DNA from: Flavobacterium sp. FEMGT703F
GTDB taxonomy: Bacteria > Bacteroidota > Bacteroidia > Flavobacteriales > Flavobacteriaceae
DNA length: 64,000 bases
NCBI GenBank assembly: GCA_002786385.1
Contig: PGCN01000003.1
Location: 62,001-126,000 of the forward strand
Reading direction: 5' to 3'
The stretch's first letter is position 1. Every line of letters begins with the position of its first letter. The notes beneath the pieces were generated by a model, which had not been told where the DNA came from, ran no database searches, and saw only the letters and a list, made by a program, of their open reading frames with translations. A program made the position numbers and the translations under genes. Below are positions 18,019-27,119 of this stretch, one piece after another.

Positions 18019-19362
18019 ATGAATAGCGAAGAAAAAAAATACGCTTCTTTAATTCTGTTGCACATAGTGATAGGGATGGTTATTTTTTACATTCCCGCTT
18101 TGTCTAAATCTTTTGCTGCTTTAGTCTTTATTATAGGTCTTTTTTTAGTGGTTAAAAACCAAAATAAAAACCAAGAAGTTTTGCTGGTCTCCGGTTATAT
18201 AGTGGGAAGTGAAATTCTATTCAGAATGTCCGGTGGGATTATTATCTATGAGTATGCTAAATACTGTATTACTTTTTTTATGATCTTAGGGATGTATTAT
18301 AACGGCTTTTCCAAAAATGCTGTGCCCTATTGGGTGTTTTTGATTTTGTTAATACCCGGACTTTTAGTGGCAACCGAGACCTTAAATTTAACAACCGATT
18401 TGAGGAAAACCATTTCTTTTAATATTTCGGGGCCAATTTGTTTAGGTATTTGCTCCATCTATGCTTACAATAAACCATTGTCTATAAATAAACTAAATCA
18501 AATACTGTTGTTTACAAGCTTGCCTATAGTATCAATTACTGTTTATTTAATTTTATACACCCCTGATTTAAAAGAAGCATTAGTCCTTGGAACGGGTTCC
18601 AACTATTTTACTTCGGGTGGATTTGGGCCGAATCAGGTGGCTACTATTATGGGATTGGGAATGTTTATTTTCTTTTCCAGATTAATGTTGGAATCCAAAA
18701 CTAAAGTACTGTTCATTATAAACATTCTTGTGACTTTTTTTGTCGTTTATCGGGGCTTGTTGACTTTTTCTCGTGGCGGAATGGTAACCGGGTTTATCAT
18801 GATTGTTATCCTTTTGTATTACCTGTACAGGTCAACACAGCACCGAGGAAAAGCAAAATTAAACTACATTTTTGGTGTCATGGTATTGTTGTTTTTTGCG
18901 ATTTGGAGTTATACCTCTACACAAACCGACGGATTAATTGAAAAGCGATACGCTAACCAAGATGCCAGTGGTAGAGTTAAGGAAAGTCAGTTAACCGGTA
19001 GGGAAGAAATTTTTACCAACGAAATAAATTCGTTTATTAATAATCCTATTTTTGGGATTGGTGTGGCCAAAGGAGTTGAAGATAGGTTAAATTTAACGCA
19101 AGAGGTTGCCTTGTCTCACAGTGAAATATCCAGAATGATGGCAGAACACGGCATGTTTGGGATAGTAGCTTTGTTGGTTTTATTGTTTACTCCGATAGTT
19201 TTGTTTTTAGATAACCGCCAACATATTTTTTTATGGTGCTTTATAGTGTTTTGGCTTCTAACAATCAATCATGCTGCTATGCGAATTTCGGCGGCAGCTT
19301 TTATATACTCTCTGTCTTTATTTAAAGTATACATCAATGAAAAGAATCCTTTGCATAGGTAA
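18019..19362 (+). CDS. wzy: O-antigen polymerase/ligase family (Wzy-like) membrane protein
   Basis: This 447-residue protein is strongly hydrophobic, with roughly ten to twelve membrane segments. It has a large loop containing SRGGMVTGF and, after it, LTGREEIF with NPIFGIGVAKG and LSHSEISRMMAEHGMFG, the pattern of the Wzy_C O-antigen polymerase/ligase family. It is placed among glycosyltransferases and no separate ligase is seen, so polymerisation of undecaprenyl-linked repeat units on the periplasmic face is the likely job. A WaaL-like ligase role cannot be excluded. It overlaps the next GT4 gene by 26 bases. Confidence 0.85.
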   Translation: MNSEEKKYASLILLHIVIGMVIFYIPALSKSFAALVFIIGLFLVVKNQNKNQEVLLVSGYIVGSEILFRMSGGIIIYEYAKYCITFFMILGMYYNGFSKNAVPYWVFLILLIPGLLVATETLNLTTDLRKTISFNISGPICLGICSIYAYNKPLSINKLNQILLFTSLPIVSITVYLILYTPDLKEALVLGTGSNYFTSGGFGPNQVATIMGLGMFIFFSRLMLESKTKVLFIINILVTFFVVYRGLLTFSRGGMVTGFIMIVILLYYLYRSTQHRGKAKLNYIFGVMVLLFFAIWSYTSTQTDGLIEKRYANQDASGRVKESQLTGREEIFTNEINSFINNPIFGIGVAKGVEDRLNLTQEVALSHSEISRMMAEHGMFGIVALLVLLFTPIVLFLDNRQHIFLWCFIVFWLLTINHAAMRISAAAFIYSLSLFKVYINEKNPLHR

Positions 19363-20347
19363 TAATTTAGTCAAGCATGGCAATACAGCCACTTCTATAG
19401 TGGTTATGGGTGAAATGTTTGAGCGTGAAGGATATGTGGTTTATTATGCCTCCTCAAAGCAGCATAAACTGCTCAGGATGATGGATATGATTTTAAAAAC
19501 AATTCGCTATGGTAGCAAAGTAGACTATGTTTTAATTGATACTTACAGCACGGTGAATTTTTGGTATGCCTTAATCATATCCCAACTTTGTCGATTGATG
19601 AAGGTAAAATATATTCCGAAATTGCTTGGAGGGGATTTGCCTAATCGATTAAACAAAAGTCGGTTTTGGTGTGATCTGATTTTTAAAAACGCTTATCAAA
19701 ATGTAGCGCCTTCGCCTTATTTGTTTACTGCTTTCAGTAAATTGGGCTACAAAAATTTGGTACTTATTCCGAATTCAATAGATTTAGGTAATTATTCCTT
19801 TCATAAAAAAAAGTTTGATGTGCCCAAGATACTATGGGTGCGTTCCTTTGCGCAATTGTATAATCCGGTTTTGGCTGTCAAGGTGCTTTTAGCCATTAAA
19901 AACAAATATCCAATGGCTCAACTTTGTATGGTTGGTCCTAAAAAGGATGAGAGTTACGAGTCAACAGTTGATTTTGCTACTCAAAATAATGTTGAGGTTA
20001 CATTTACCGGTAAGCTTTCCAAAAAGGAATGGGCTGATTTGTCTCAGCGTTACAACTTATTCCTCAATACAACTCATTTTGATAACACTCCGGTGAGTGT
20101 CATTGAAGCCATGGCATTGGGCTTGCCAATAATTTCTACCAATGTGGGAGGTATTCCTTATCTCTTACAACATGAAAAGAACGCTCTTTTGGTTAATGAC
20201 AATGATTTGGATGGTATGGTTGCACAAATTGAAAGATTGTTTTCGGAACCTCATTTGGCTAACAACATGGTGTCTAACGCACGAGATTTGGTTCAAGGTT
20301 TCGACTGGAATATCATTAGAAAACAGTGGTTTGATTTACTCCGATAG
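19337..20347 (+). CDS. Glycosyltransferase family 4
   Basis: This 336-residue GT4 enzyme starts at the ATG inside the 3' end of the polymerase gene (26-base overlap), giving MKRILCIGNNLVKHGNTATS. A longer frame reaching back to 19271 would read through the polymerase coding region and is less likely. The donor lobe starts at PKILWVRSFAQLYNPVLAVK. LNTTHFDNTPVSVIEAMALG is the EX7E region, with the first Glu replaced by Asp-Asn (THFDNTPVSVIEAM) as in many family members. It is the last transferase before the initiating enzyme. Confidence 0.9.
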   Translation: MKRILCIGNNLVKHGNTATSIVVMGEMFEREGYVVYYASSKQHKLLRMMDMILKTIRYGSKVDYVLIDTYSTVNFWYALIISQLCRLMKVKYIPKLLGGDLPNRLNKSRFWCDLIFKNAYQNVAPSPYLFTAFSKLGYKNLVLIPNSIDLGNYSFHKKKFDVPKILWVRSFAQLYNPVLAVKVLLAIKNKYPMAQLCMVGPKKDESYESTVDFATQNNVEVTFTGKLSKKEWADLSQRYNLFLNTTHFDNTPVSVIEAMALGLPIISTNVGGIPYLLQHEKNALLVNDNDLDGMVAQIERLFSEPHLANNMVSNARDLVQGFDWNIIRKQWFDLLR

Positions 20348-20394
20348 TTCGTTAATATTTATTAACTTGCACCGCTGAATCGGAAAATTTAAAA

Positions 20395-21789
20395 ATGAAA
20401 AAACGAAAGGACATACACTTTGAGGTGTCTGAAAGAAAGGTCTTGTTGAGAATCTTCGACTTACTTTCTGTGCTTTGTTCTTTGTATTTTGTAGGAATTA
20501 TTTTTCAGTTTGATTACTTTAATATCTCAGCCTCTAATTTTTATTGGACTATCGTATTAGGTCTTTATTTGCTTTTCTTCGGCTCTGTATTTGAGATGTA
20601 CAATTTGCAGGTTGCCAGCAATCAGTTCCAGGTAATCAAAAGCATTATTATCAGTTCGTCAACCACCGTTTTGGCCTATCTGCTAACACCGCTTTATACC
20701 CCGGTTTTACCTTCAAATCGTTTGCAAATTTTAATCTTCTTCTTCGCCATTTTCGGAGCATTGTTTGTTTGGCGAATGGTTTACGTGCGCTTCTTTGCTT
20801 CGAACCGATTTGTAAAAAAGGTCATTTTAGTTTGTGATAAAGAGCAAGTCAAAGAATTGGTAGATGGTTTGGAAAATGCCGATCCGCATTACCGTGTTTT
20901 AGGCTTTGTCAATTCGGATAGTACCAATTTGACCGATATCAATTTGCATAACCTCAAAAATATTGATATTAACGAGTTGGAAGTTTTTGTCAAACAAAAT
21001 TCCGTTTCAGAGGTAGTTATCGCGTCTCAAAAAACTGACGGAATTACAGTGAATCTCTACAATCAGTTGATTCATTTGTTAGAGAACGGCTATATAATTC
21101 GAGAGTATACACAGGTGTATGAAACCATCACCCAACGTATTCCTGTGCAGTATGTTTCCCGAGATTTTTATCGGTATTTCCCATTTAGTCGCAGTAATCA
21201 AAACCATTTGTACCTTACGGTGGTTCGTTTCTTGGAAATTGTGATTGCTTTAATCGGATTAGGAGTAGGCCTGATTATCGTGCCTTTGGTGCTGATAGGG
21301 AATCTTTTCGGGAACAAAGGTAATTTGTTTTATACCCAAGAAAGAGTAGGGCAAAACGGGAAAGTTTTCCGAATCCTAAAATTTAGGACGATGATTAAAA
21401 ACGCTGAAAAAGCGGGTGCCGTATTTGCAACATCCAATGATTCACGTGTGACGCCATTCGGTAAAATCATGAGAAAATCAAGAATAGACGAATTTCCTCA
21501 GTTTTACAATATTTTGAAAGGTGAAATGGCGGTAATCGGTCCAAGACCGGAACGTCCTATATTTGTTAATGAAATCGCCGAAGTGATGCCCTTTTACGAA
21601 ACTCGGCACGTAATTAAACCCGGATTAACGGGTTGGGCTCAAGTCAATTATTCTTATGGCGAAACCATCGACGATAGCTTGATAAAACTGCAATACGACT
21701 TGTATTATATTAAACACCGAAGTTTGTTCCTCGACTTCAATATCTTGTTTAAAACCTTTAGTACGGTTTTATTTTACAGGGGACAATAA
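20395..21789 (+). CDS. Polyprenyl glycosylphosphotransferase (initiating sugar transferase, WbaP/WcaJ type)
   Basis: This 464-residue integral membrane enzyme attaches the first sugar-1-phosphate to undecaprenyl phosphate. About four N-terminal membrane segments are followed by a soluble CoA-binding-like region (near residues 140-260). The bacterial sugar transferase domain starts at a membrane helix near residue 277 and includes FYTQERVGQNGKVF, ILKFRTM, RKSRIDEFPQFYNILKGEM (with the catalytic Asp-Glu) and VIGPRPERP. It closes the polysaccharide locus and overlaps the convergent DUF4105 gene by 21 bases at the 3' end. The preceding gap shows only a weak -7-like element. Confidence 0.93.
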   Translation: MKKRKDIHFEVSERKVLLRIFDLLSVLCSLYFVGIIFQFDYFNISASNFYWTIVLGLYLLFFGSVFEMYNLQVASNQFQVIKSIIISSSTTVLAYLLTPLYTPVLPSNRLQILIFFFAIFGALFVWRMVYVRFFASNRFVKKVILVCDKEQVKELVDGLENADPHYRVLGFVNSDSTNLTDINLHNLKNIDINELEVFVKQNSVSEVVIASQKTDGITVNLYNQLIHLLENGYIIREYTQVYETITQRIPVQYVSRDFYRYFPFSRSNQNHLYLTVVRFLEIVIALIGLGVGLIIVPLVLIGNLFGNKGNLFYTQERVGQNGKVFRILKFRTMIKNAEKAGAVFATSNDSRVTPFGKIMRKSRIDEFPQFYNILKGEMAVIGPRPERPIFVNEIAEVMPFYETRHVIKPGLTGWAQVNYSYGETIDDSLIKLQYDLYYIKHRSLFLDFNILFKTFSTVLFYRGQ

Positions 21790-22890
21790 TCTCAGAGGAT
21801 TCACACCGATTATTTTTAGTAGCATATAAAGTGTTGACACGATAAACGGCAACATGATCGGTAAGTGCGGTTTATTAATCATGACAACCGTGTAAACCAG
21901 CAACAAAGCGATACTCACTAAACTTACTTTTTGCAAGCGGTTATTTTTTAGGAAAGGCAACAGTATAAACAAAGGCGAAAACAATAAAGCGTTGTAATTC
22001 CACAATACTTCCTGATGTTCAGAGTACAAGCCAACCAAACAAAGAAATAAGCCTAACAAACCGCAAATGAATAAATAGGTGAGGAATAACCAACGTTTGT
22101 TAAGCAATAACAATAGTGCCAAAAATGCGATAATGCAGTAAATGCTGTTGAAGAAAGAAAATTCTGCCTCCGCTTTCGGTGTTCCTGCTACCAAAGTGTT
22201 TTTGCGAATTACCAACGAATTACCGCTGATTTTTGCTTGGTCTAAGCTGTGCAATAATTCTGTAGGCAAAAACAACTGCTCGGCTTTGGCATCAGTTTTA
22301 GCACCAAAGATGATGTTGATGCCGAGTTTGTACCAAAAGTAATCTTCAAAATACGGATAGAGCAATTCGCGGTAAGTGATGGTTTTGTCATCTACTTTAT
22401 CCATTTTTTTGCCATCCAATACACCGCCTATTTTTTCGTTAACCATAGTGGTACAATTGCGGTCGATGAATTTATAAGTGTAATAGCGTTCCGAGCTGTA
22501 AAGAGCAGCACTTAATTCGTCTAGTAATTTTTGTTTGCTGGCAAGTGGTATATCGAGTGTTTGCTCTATTACTTCTCTGCCATCGGTTTGGTATTCGTAG
22601 ATGAATTCTTCCACCGAAGTCACACTCATAAAATACTGCAAATCGCCTTTCACAAACTTTAAGTAAAAGTTTTCAGTTCTGAAATCGAAAGTACCGTAGT
22701 TGAAAACCACATCGAGTTGGTTGGTTTCGTCCTTGATGCGAAGTGCTGTGTGCCCGAAAGTAGAGTACAATTGTTCTCCGCGACCACAAGTAAAAACACT
22801 GACTTCCGCTTTATCGGATAGTTTCGGACTTTGAGAAAAGGCAGTAACACTGAAGGCGAGTAGGAGTAAGAGCCCTATTTTTTGCAACAT
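21769..22890 (-). CDS. DUF4105 domain membrane protein
   Basis: This 373-residue protein has a signal peptide (MLQKIGLLLLLAFSVTAFS). A periplasmic DUF4105 domain follows: VFTCGRGEQLYSTFGHTALRI, NYGTFDFRTENF and KFIDRNCTTM, with conserved Cys, His and Cys residues. The C-terminal third contains about four to five membrane helices. The domain is related to the Lnb N-terminal periplasmic domain, but no enzymatic role can be claimed here. It starts 6 bases after the PorV-like gene and is probably its operon partner. Its 3' end overlaps the sugar transferase gene on the other strand. Confidence 0.85.
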   Translation of the reverse strand: MLQKIGLLLLLAFSVTAFSQSPKLSDKAEVSVFTCGRGEQLYSTFGHTALRIKDETNQLDVVFNYGTFDFRTENFYLKFVKGDLQYFMSVTSVEEFIYEYQTDGREVIEQTLDIPLASKQKLLDELSAALYSSERYYTYKFIDRNCTTMVNEKIGGVLDGKKMDKVDDKTITYRELLYPYFEDYFWYKLGINIIFGAKTDAKAEQLFLPTELLHSLDQAKISGNSLVIRKNTLVAGTPKAEAEFSFFNSIYCIIAFLALLLLLNKRWLFLTYLFICGLLGLFLCLVGLYSEHQEVLWNYNALLFSPLFILLPFLKNNRLQKVSLVSIALLLVYTVVMINKPHLPIMLPFIVSTLYMLLKIIGVNPLRLLSPVK

Positions 22891-22896
22891 AAAATT

Positions 22897-23964
22897 TTAT
22901 CTAAAAATACTCAAATCAACTTTAACCGAGAAAATATTGGAGTACAAAGCGGCACTTTGGTCGCCCAAATCGGTTAAGGCGTAATCTATTTGGATGCCTT
23001 TGTATTTGAAGCCTAAACCAATATTAGGTTGAAAATTCACCTTAGTAGAACCGTCCAATTGTTGTACGTTTTGAAAATTTCCCACGCCGGCACGCAGAAA
23101 AACCAAATCGGTATAGCCAAATTCAAAACCAACGGCGGGGTCAATACTCACAGCATCTGAAGCAATTACATCGTTGGTTCGGGCAAATTGCATATTTAAG
23201 TTTACTGCTGCCAATAGTGTATAATCGTAATGAAATTCGAATTTTTTGGCGATACCCAATTGCGCTTTAGGCAATGTGATTTCGGTACTTTCCGGTAATT
23301 CCTGATTTTGTCCGGCTACGGCATCTTGAATGTCTTGGTATTTGTCTTCGTCGATGGCCCAAACGTTGTAAGTAGTGGTGATGTCGCGTAACATCAATCC
23401 GAAATGCCAATCGTTTCTGTCGAATTGCAATCCAACATCAAAACCAAAGCCCCAAGAATTGGCAAAGTCGCCAATTACTCGTCGAATCACTTTCGCATTC
23501 ACACCATATTGAAAACCCTCGAGTTTCATTTGTCGGGCATAGGAAAAAGTCAAACCGTAATCGGCGGTAGAGAAAAGGCTGATACGGTTGTAATCGATAT
23601 TGCCTTCGCTGTCGATTAATTGCGTGGTATTCAGAATATCGTCGACTCCGAAACGAATCAAAGAAACACCCCAAGCACTTCGGTCGTCTATTTTTTTGGC
23701 GTAAGCGGCATAATCGTACTGGGCAATGTTGGCAAAGTAACTGGCGTGCATTAAAGCGGCTTCGCTGTCTTCAATTTTTAACAAACCGGCCGGATTCCAA
23801 TAGCCTGAATTCACATCGCCCGTATAACCCGTTACGGCATTCGACATCCCCAAAGCTGCTGCATCTACACCGATATTCATGAACTCGTTGGAATATTTTC
23901 TAACGGCTTGACCATGAGACGTCAGGCTGATGAATAACAACAGTATAGCAATTGTTTTTTTCAA
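22897..23964 (-). CDS. PorV/PorQ-like outer-membrane beta-barrel protein (putative PorV2)
   Basis: This 355-residue protein resembles the PorV/PorQ family of outer-membrane proteins associated with type IX secretion. The start is taken as the TTG at 23964, which gives a clean signal peptide (LKKTIAILLLFISLTSHG). An ATG 63 bases further upstream would add 21 residues before the signal. The mature start has YSNEFMNIGVDAAALGMSNA and SGYWNPAGL, a family hallmark, followed by alternating amphipathic strands and a terminal SIFR. Its role in T9SS is inferred from homology. It is co-oriented with the DUF4105 gene. Confidence 0.8.
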   Translation of the reverse strand: MKKTIAILLLFISLTSHGQAVRKYSNEFMNIGVDAAALGMSNAVTGYTGDVNSGYWNPAGLLKIEDSEAALMHASYFANIAQYDYAAYAKKIDDRSAWGVSLIRFGVDDILNTTQLIDSEGNIDYNRISLFSTADYGLTFSYARQMKLEGFQYGVNAKVIRRVIGDFANSWGFGFDVGLQFDRNDWHFGLMLRDITTTYNVWAIDEDKYQDIQDAVAGQNQELPESTEITLPKAQLGIAKKFEFHYDYTLLAAVNLNMQFARTNDVIASDAVSIDPAVGFEFGYTDLVFLRAGVGNFQNVQQLDGSTKVNFQPNIGLGFKYKGIQIDYALTDLGDQSAALYSNIFSVKVDLSIFR

Positions 23965-24037
23965 GGCAATTTTTCTTTTTACAAATATCACATAAAAATC
24001 TTGAATATAAAACGCATAAGTCTGCAACTTATTGTAT

Positions 24038-24045
24038 TAAATTTG
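24038..24045 (+). promoter_or_regulatory. TAnnTTTG -7 box for pssA
   Basis: TAAATTTG lies 28 bases before the pssA ATG in the divergent region with the PorV-like gene. No clear -33 TTG is seen at the expected spacing. Confidence 0.5.
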
Positions 24046-24073
24046 CAATTCTAAAAATTAACAAACGCAGTAC

Positions 24074-24835
24074 ATGAACCTTAAAGCTCAGATTCCCAAC
24101 TTCTTTACGATGCTGAATTTATTTTGTGGTTGCGTGGCTTTGGTGTTTGTTGCCGATTTTGGATTTTATTGGGCTTTCGGTTTTGTTTGTTTGGGGATTT
24201 TCTTCGATTTTTTCGATGGTTTTTTTGCTCGAAAATTCAATGTAGCAGGACCTTTAGGAGTACAGTTGGATTCTTTAGCCGATATGGTGACTAGTGGCGT
24301 AGTTCCGGGTTATGTGATGTATAAGATGTTGGCAGAAGCCGAAGTCAATTCAAGATTCAATGCCAAATTGAATACTATAGAGACTTTACAGAATGAGCTT
24401 TATGTGATGCCTTTCTTAGGATTCCTCATTACTGTTGGTGCTTGTTACCGTTTGGCTAAATTTAATATTGATACGCGTCAATCAGATTCTTTCATAGGTT
24501 TGCCTACTCCGGCCAATGCGCTTTTTGTAGTAAGTTTGCCCTTGTTGTGGAACCCGGATGTTTGTCCGTATCAAGTTATAGATATATTAACCAATACTTG
24601 GTTTTTATTGTCGGTTACAGCAATTAGCGCTTTTGTAATGAATGCCGAGATTCCGTTATTCTCTTTGAAGATTAAAAACTTTAGCGTGGCCAAATATAAA
24701 TTGCAGCTTTTCTTCGTGTTACTCTCGGTTTTGATGCTGGTATTCTTAAAGATATTGGCTGTGCCGTTGATTATACTGGTATATGTTTTACTTTCGATTT
24801 TCAATAATATAGTCAATAAAAAAGCTTCCAATTAG
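24074..24835 (+). CDS. pssA: CDP-diacylglycerol-serine O-phosphatidyltransferase
   Basis: PssA makes phosphatidylserine, the precursor of phosphatidylethanolamine, from CDP-diacylglycerol and serine in the inner membrane. The CDP-alcohol phosphatidyltransferase motif is complete at residues 45-70: D45, D48-G49, A52-R53, G62, D66 and D70 in the D(x)2DG(x)2AR(x)8G(x)3D(x)3D spacing. The 253-residue protein has about seven to eight hydrophobic segments. It is a stand-alone gene followed at once by a strong bidirectional terminator. Confidence 0.93.
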   Translation: MNLKAQIPNFFTMLNLFCGCVALVFVADFGFYWAFGFVCLGIFFDFFDGFFARKFNVAGPLGVQLDSLADMVTSGVVPGYVMYKMLAEAEVNSRFNAKLNTIETLQNELYVMPFLGFLITVGACYRLAKFNIDTRQSDSFIGLPTPANALFVVSLPLLWNPDVCPYQVIDILTNTWFLLSVTAISAFVMNAEIPLFSLKIKNFSVAKYKLQLFFVLLSVLMLVFLKILAVPLIILVYVLLSIFNNIVNKKASN

Positions 24836-24850
24836 GAAGCTTTTTTATTG
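24814..24850. terminator. Bidirectional intrinsic terminator between pssA and the small membrane protein gene
   Basis: A perfect 16-base inverted repeat (24814-24829 with 24835-24850) with a 5-base loop has an A-tract on the left arm and a T-tract on the right. It can end transcription from both convergent genes. The stop codons of both genes lie inside it. Confidence 0.9.
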
Positions 24851-25072
24851 ACTAAGCAAAATCGATAAAATTACTAATCCGAAAAACAGTAACATCCCAA
24901 CAAAAAAAAGATATGACTTTTTGTGCGCAAAGTTTATGGTAGCGCCATAGTTAGGGTTAGGTTTATCTACCAGTAAGCGGTCATCTTCTTTGTTATAGTA
25001 AAATAGGCCCCATTTCCAATACTTTTTATTGGTACGCCATTCTTTCTGTGTTTCCTGACTTGGGTTTTTCAC
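24845..25072 (-). CDS. Small DUF5808-like membrane protein
   Basis: This 75-residue protein starts at a GTG. The first 50 residues are polar and aromatic (KYWKWGLFYYNKEDDRLLV, then YGATINFAHKKSY), a pattern I associate with DUF5808 proteins. One C-terminal membrane helix follows (LFFVGMLLFFGLVILSILL). It lies 17 bases downstream of lptB in the same direction and may be co-transcribed. The function is not known. Confidence 0.7.
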   Translation of the reverse strand: MKNPSQETQKEWRTNKKYWKWGLFYYNKEDDRLLVDKPNPNYGATINFAHKKSYLFFVGMLLFFGLVILSILLSQ

Positions 25073-25089
25073 GATAATAAATTTTGAGA

Positions 25090-25830
25090 TTAGAAGTGTA
25101 ATTTCTTTTTGCGCAACTCGAAGTTTTGCCCGAGATATACTTTTCTTACCATTTCGTCCTCGGCCAATTCTTCCGGAATTCCGGCTTTTAAGATGCCGCC
25201 TTCAAACATCAAATAAGTTTTGTCGGTAATGGCTAAGGTTTCTTGTACGTTGTGGTCGGTAATTAAAATGCCGATATTTTTATTTTTCAGTTGGGCTACA
25301 ATTCTTTGAATGTCTTCTACCGCTACCGGGTCAACTCCTGCAAAAGGCTCATCAAGTAAGATAAACTTCGGGTCGGTAGCTAAAGCACGGGCAATTTCAG
25401 TACGTCTTCTTTCTCCTCCGGACAACAAGTCGCCGCGATTGGTTCGGATGTGCTCCAAACTGAACTCGGCAATCAGGCTTTCCATTTTGGCAATTTGTTC
25501 TTCTTTTGAGAGTTTGGTCAATTGCAAAACACTGAGGATATTGTCTTCAATACTCAATTTTCTGAATACAGAAGCTTCTTGTGCCAAATAGCCAATGCCG
25601 TGTTGGGCGCGTTTGTACATCGGGAAATCAGTGATGTTCATGTCGTCCAAATAAATATTCCCCGAATTGGGTTTTACCAAACCAACAATCATATAAAAAG
25701 AAGTTGTTTTTCCAGCTCCGTTCGGACCCAAAAGCCCAACAATTTCTCCCTGATTTACTTCTACGGAGACGCCTTTTACCACGCTTCTGCCTTTGTAGGT
25801 TTTGACTAAATTTTCGGCTCTTAATTTCAT
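25090..25830 (-). CDS. lptB: LPS export ABC transporter ATP-binding protein LptB
   Basis: LptB drives LptFG-mediated extraction of lipopolysaccharide from the inner membrane. The 246-residue ATPase has Walker A GPNGAGKT (35-42), a Q-loop in YLAQEASVFR, signature LSGGE (136-140), Walker B ILLDE (157-161) and the switch His at 193 (ITDHN). The FRKLSIEDNI segment matches the LptB subfamily. It lies in a block with KdsD (Kdo precursor synthesis), which fits LPS assembly. An imperfect 8-base repeat array sits directly upstream of its ATG. Confidence 0.95.
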   Translation of the reverse strand: MKLRAENLVKTYKGRSVVKGVSVEVNQGEIVGLLGPNGAGKTTSFYMIVGLVKPNSGNIYLDDMNITDFPMYKRAQHGIGYLAQEASVFRKLSIEDNILSVLQLTKLSKEEQIAKMESLIAEFSLEHIRTNRGDLLSGGERRRTEIARALATDPKFILLDEPFAGVDPVAVEDIQRIVAQLKNKNIGILITDHNVQETLAITDKTYLMFEGGILKAGIPEELAEDEMVRKVYLGQNFELRKKKLHF

Positions 25831-25835
25831 TTTTT

Positions 25836-25872
25836 TGAGTGCCTAAGCGGCTAAGTTACTGAGTGACTAAGT
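25836..25872. repeat. Imperfect 8-base tandem repeat in the lptB 5' leader
   Basis: Five consecutive octamers of form TRAGNNNC (TGAGTGCC, TAAGCGGC, TAAGTTAC, TGAGTGAC, then TAAGTTTT) end 6 bases before the lptB start on the minus strand. The period is exact but the units differ. The spacing from the start codon suggests it is in the lptB leader. Confidence 0.8.
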
Positions 25873-25954
25873 TTTTATAATTGCAAATAAACAAAATCCA
25901 TTTGCTTGATTAATAGTTTTAACTTCAATTTAAATACCGAAGATTCACTACTCT

Positions 25955-26305
25955 TTATTGACCACTTTCTTCTAAAGCTTCCCAAAACTCGTAAGCTCTT
26001 CTCAAATGCGGGATTACGATAGTACCGCCTACTAGAGTGGCAATACCCATGGCTTCCATCATTTCTTCTTTGGAAACACCTTCTTTGTAACTGGTTTCCA
26101 AATGGTATTTGATGCAATCGTCACAACGCAATACGGCTGAAGCGACTAAACCTAATAGTTCTTTGGTTTTTACATCTAAAGCACCTTCGGCATAAGCATT
26201 GGTGTCTAAATTAAAAATACGTTTTACAATTTTGTTGTTATCTGCCAATAACTTTTCGTTCATTTTAGAACGATAATCATTGAATTCTTTTACTAAATCA
26301 CTCAT
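25955..26305 (-). CDS. Carboxymuconolactone decarboxylase / AhpD-like family protein
   Basis: This 116-residue all-helical protein belongs to the AhpD/CMD family. The CxxC pair is at LRCDDCIKYH, with the following His that forms the usual proton relay in AhpD-type thiol reductases. The start is taken at MSDLVKEF, overlapping the tatC stop by 8 bases; an in-frame extension (MSRKNKKRKK) inside tatC is possible. An alkylhydroperoxidase or general thiol-disulphide role is suggested by the motif, but the partner is unknown. The block kdsD-tatC-this gene-lptB is co-oriented. Confidence 0.85.
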   Translation of the reverse strand: MSDLVKEFNDYRSKMNEKLLADNNKIVKRIFNLDTNAYAEGALDVKTKELLGLVASAVLRCDDCIKYHLETSYKEGVSKEEMMEAMGIATLVGGTIVIPHLRRAYEFWEALEESGQ

Positions 26306-27119
26306 TTTCTTTCTCTTTTTGTTTTTTCGTGACAAATGCGGATATCAATATACTGGCTTCGTATAAGGCTAATATCGGAATGGAAACAATAACCTGACTC
26401 GGAATATCCGGTGGTGTAACTATGGCGGCCACAATTAAAATAATAACAATGGCTGCTCTACGATATTTTCTAAGGAAGGCCGGAGTAACTAATCCTAATT
26501 TGGTCAAGAAATACACAAAAATCGGTAATTCAAATACCAAACCGCTTACAATCAACGAGGTTTTGATCATGCTGATGTAGGAGTCAACCGTAAACTGATT
26601 GACAACAGTCGGGCTCACATTAAAAGTGGCAAAGAAATTGATGGTTAACGGTACTATAATGAAATAGCCGAAGAGTACTCCGATAAAAAACAAAAGCGAT
26701 GAAATCACAATAAACAAACCGGCTTTTTTACGTTCGTTTTCGTACAAGGCCGGGCGAATGAATTTCCAAATTTCCCATAAAACATAAGGGAATCCTAAGA
26801 TAAATCCGGTCGTAATAAGAATCCAAAGATAGATAGAAAACTGTCCGCCTACTTCGGTGTTTTGGATGATAAAGGAGAATTCGGTGGCACAAGCATACTT
26901 ATCATCTACACCAAAAAACCGGGTGACTTTACAGAAAAACTCATAAGTCACAAAATTAGGATCTTTCGGTCCGAAAATAATCTCATTAAAGATGAAATCA
27001 TCAATAAAATAAGAAGCACAAGCAATGGTAATAATTACAATGGTGCTTCTAACCAACATCCATCGGAATTCCTCTAAATGGTCGAGGAACGACATTTCTT
27101 TAAGCTCTTTATTCGCCAT
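26298..27119 (-). CDS. tatC: Sec-independent (twin-arginine) protein translocase TatC
   Basis: TatC is the substrate-receptor subunit of the Tat pathway in the inner membrane. The 273-residue protein has the N-terminal MSFLDHLEEFRWMLVRS signature and about six membrane helices, with FILGFPYVLWEIWKFIRPAL (cytoplasmic loop and TM3) and VVPLTINFF mid-protein. The first periplasmic loop is longer than in E. coli and has two cysteines (CKVTRFFGVDDKYAC). It shares one base with kdsD upstream and 8 with the AhpD-like gene downstream. No tatA is nearby. Confidence 0.95.
   Translation of the reverse strand: MANKELKEMSFLDHLEEFRWMLVRSTIVIITIACASYFIDDFIFNEIIFGPKDPNFVTYEFFCKVTRFFGVDDKYACATEFSFIIQNTEVGGQFSIYLWILITTGFILGFPYVLWEIWKFIRPALYENERKKAGLFIVISSLLFFIGVLFGYFIIVPLTINFFATFNVSPTVVNQFTVDSYISMIKTSLIVSGLVFELPIFVYFLTKLGLVTPAFLRKYRRAAIVIILIVAAIVTPPDIPSQVIVSIPILALYEASILISAFVTKKQKEKENE

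Noticed and set aside
23965..24027. Longer start for the PorV-like protein at ATG 24027
   Set aside because: It adds 21 residues ahead of a clean signal peptide; the TTG at 23964 fits better, although the ATG cannot be excluded.
25836..25872. Octamer array considered as a CRISPR array
   Set aside because: The units are 8 bases with no spacers, and no cas genes are nearby.
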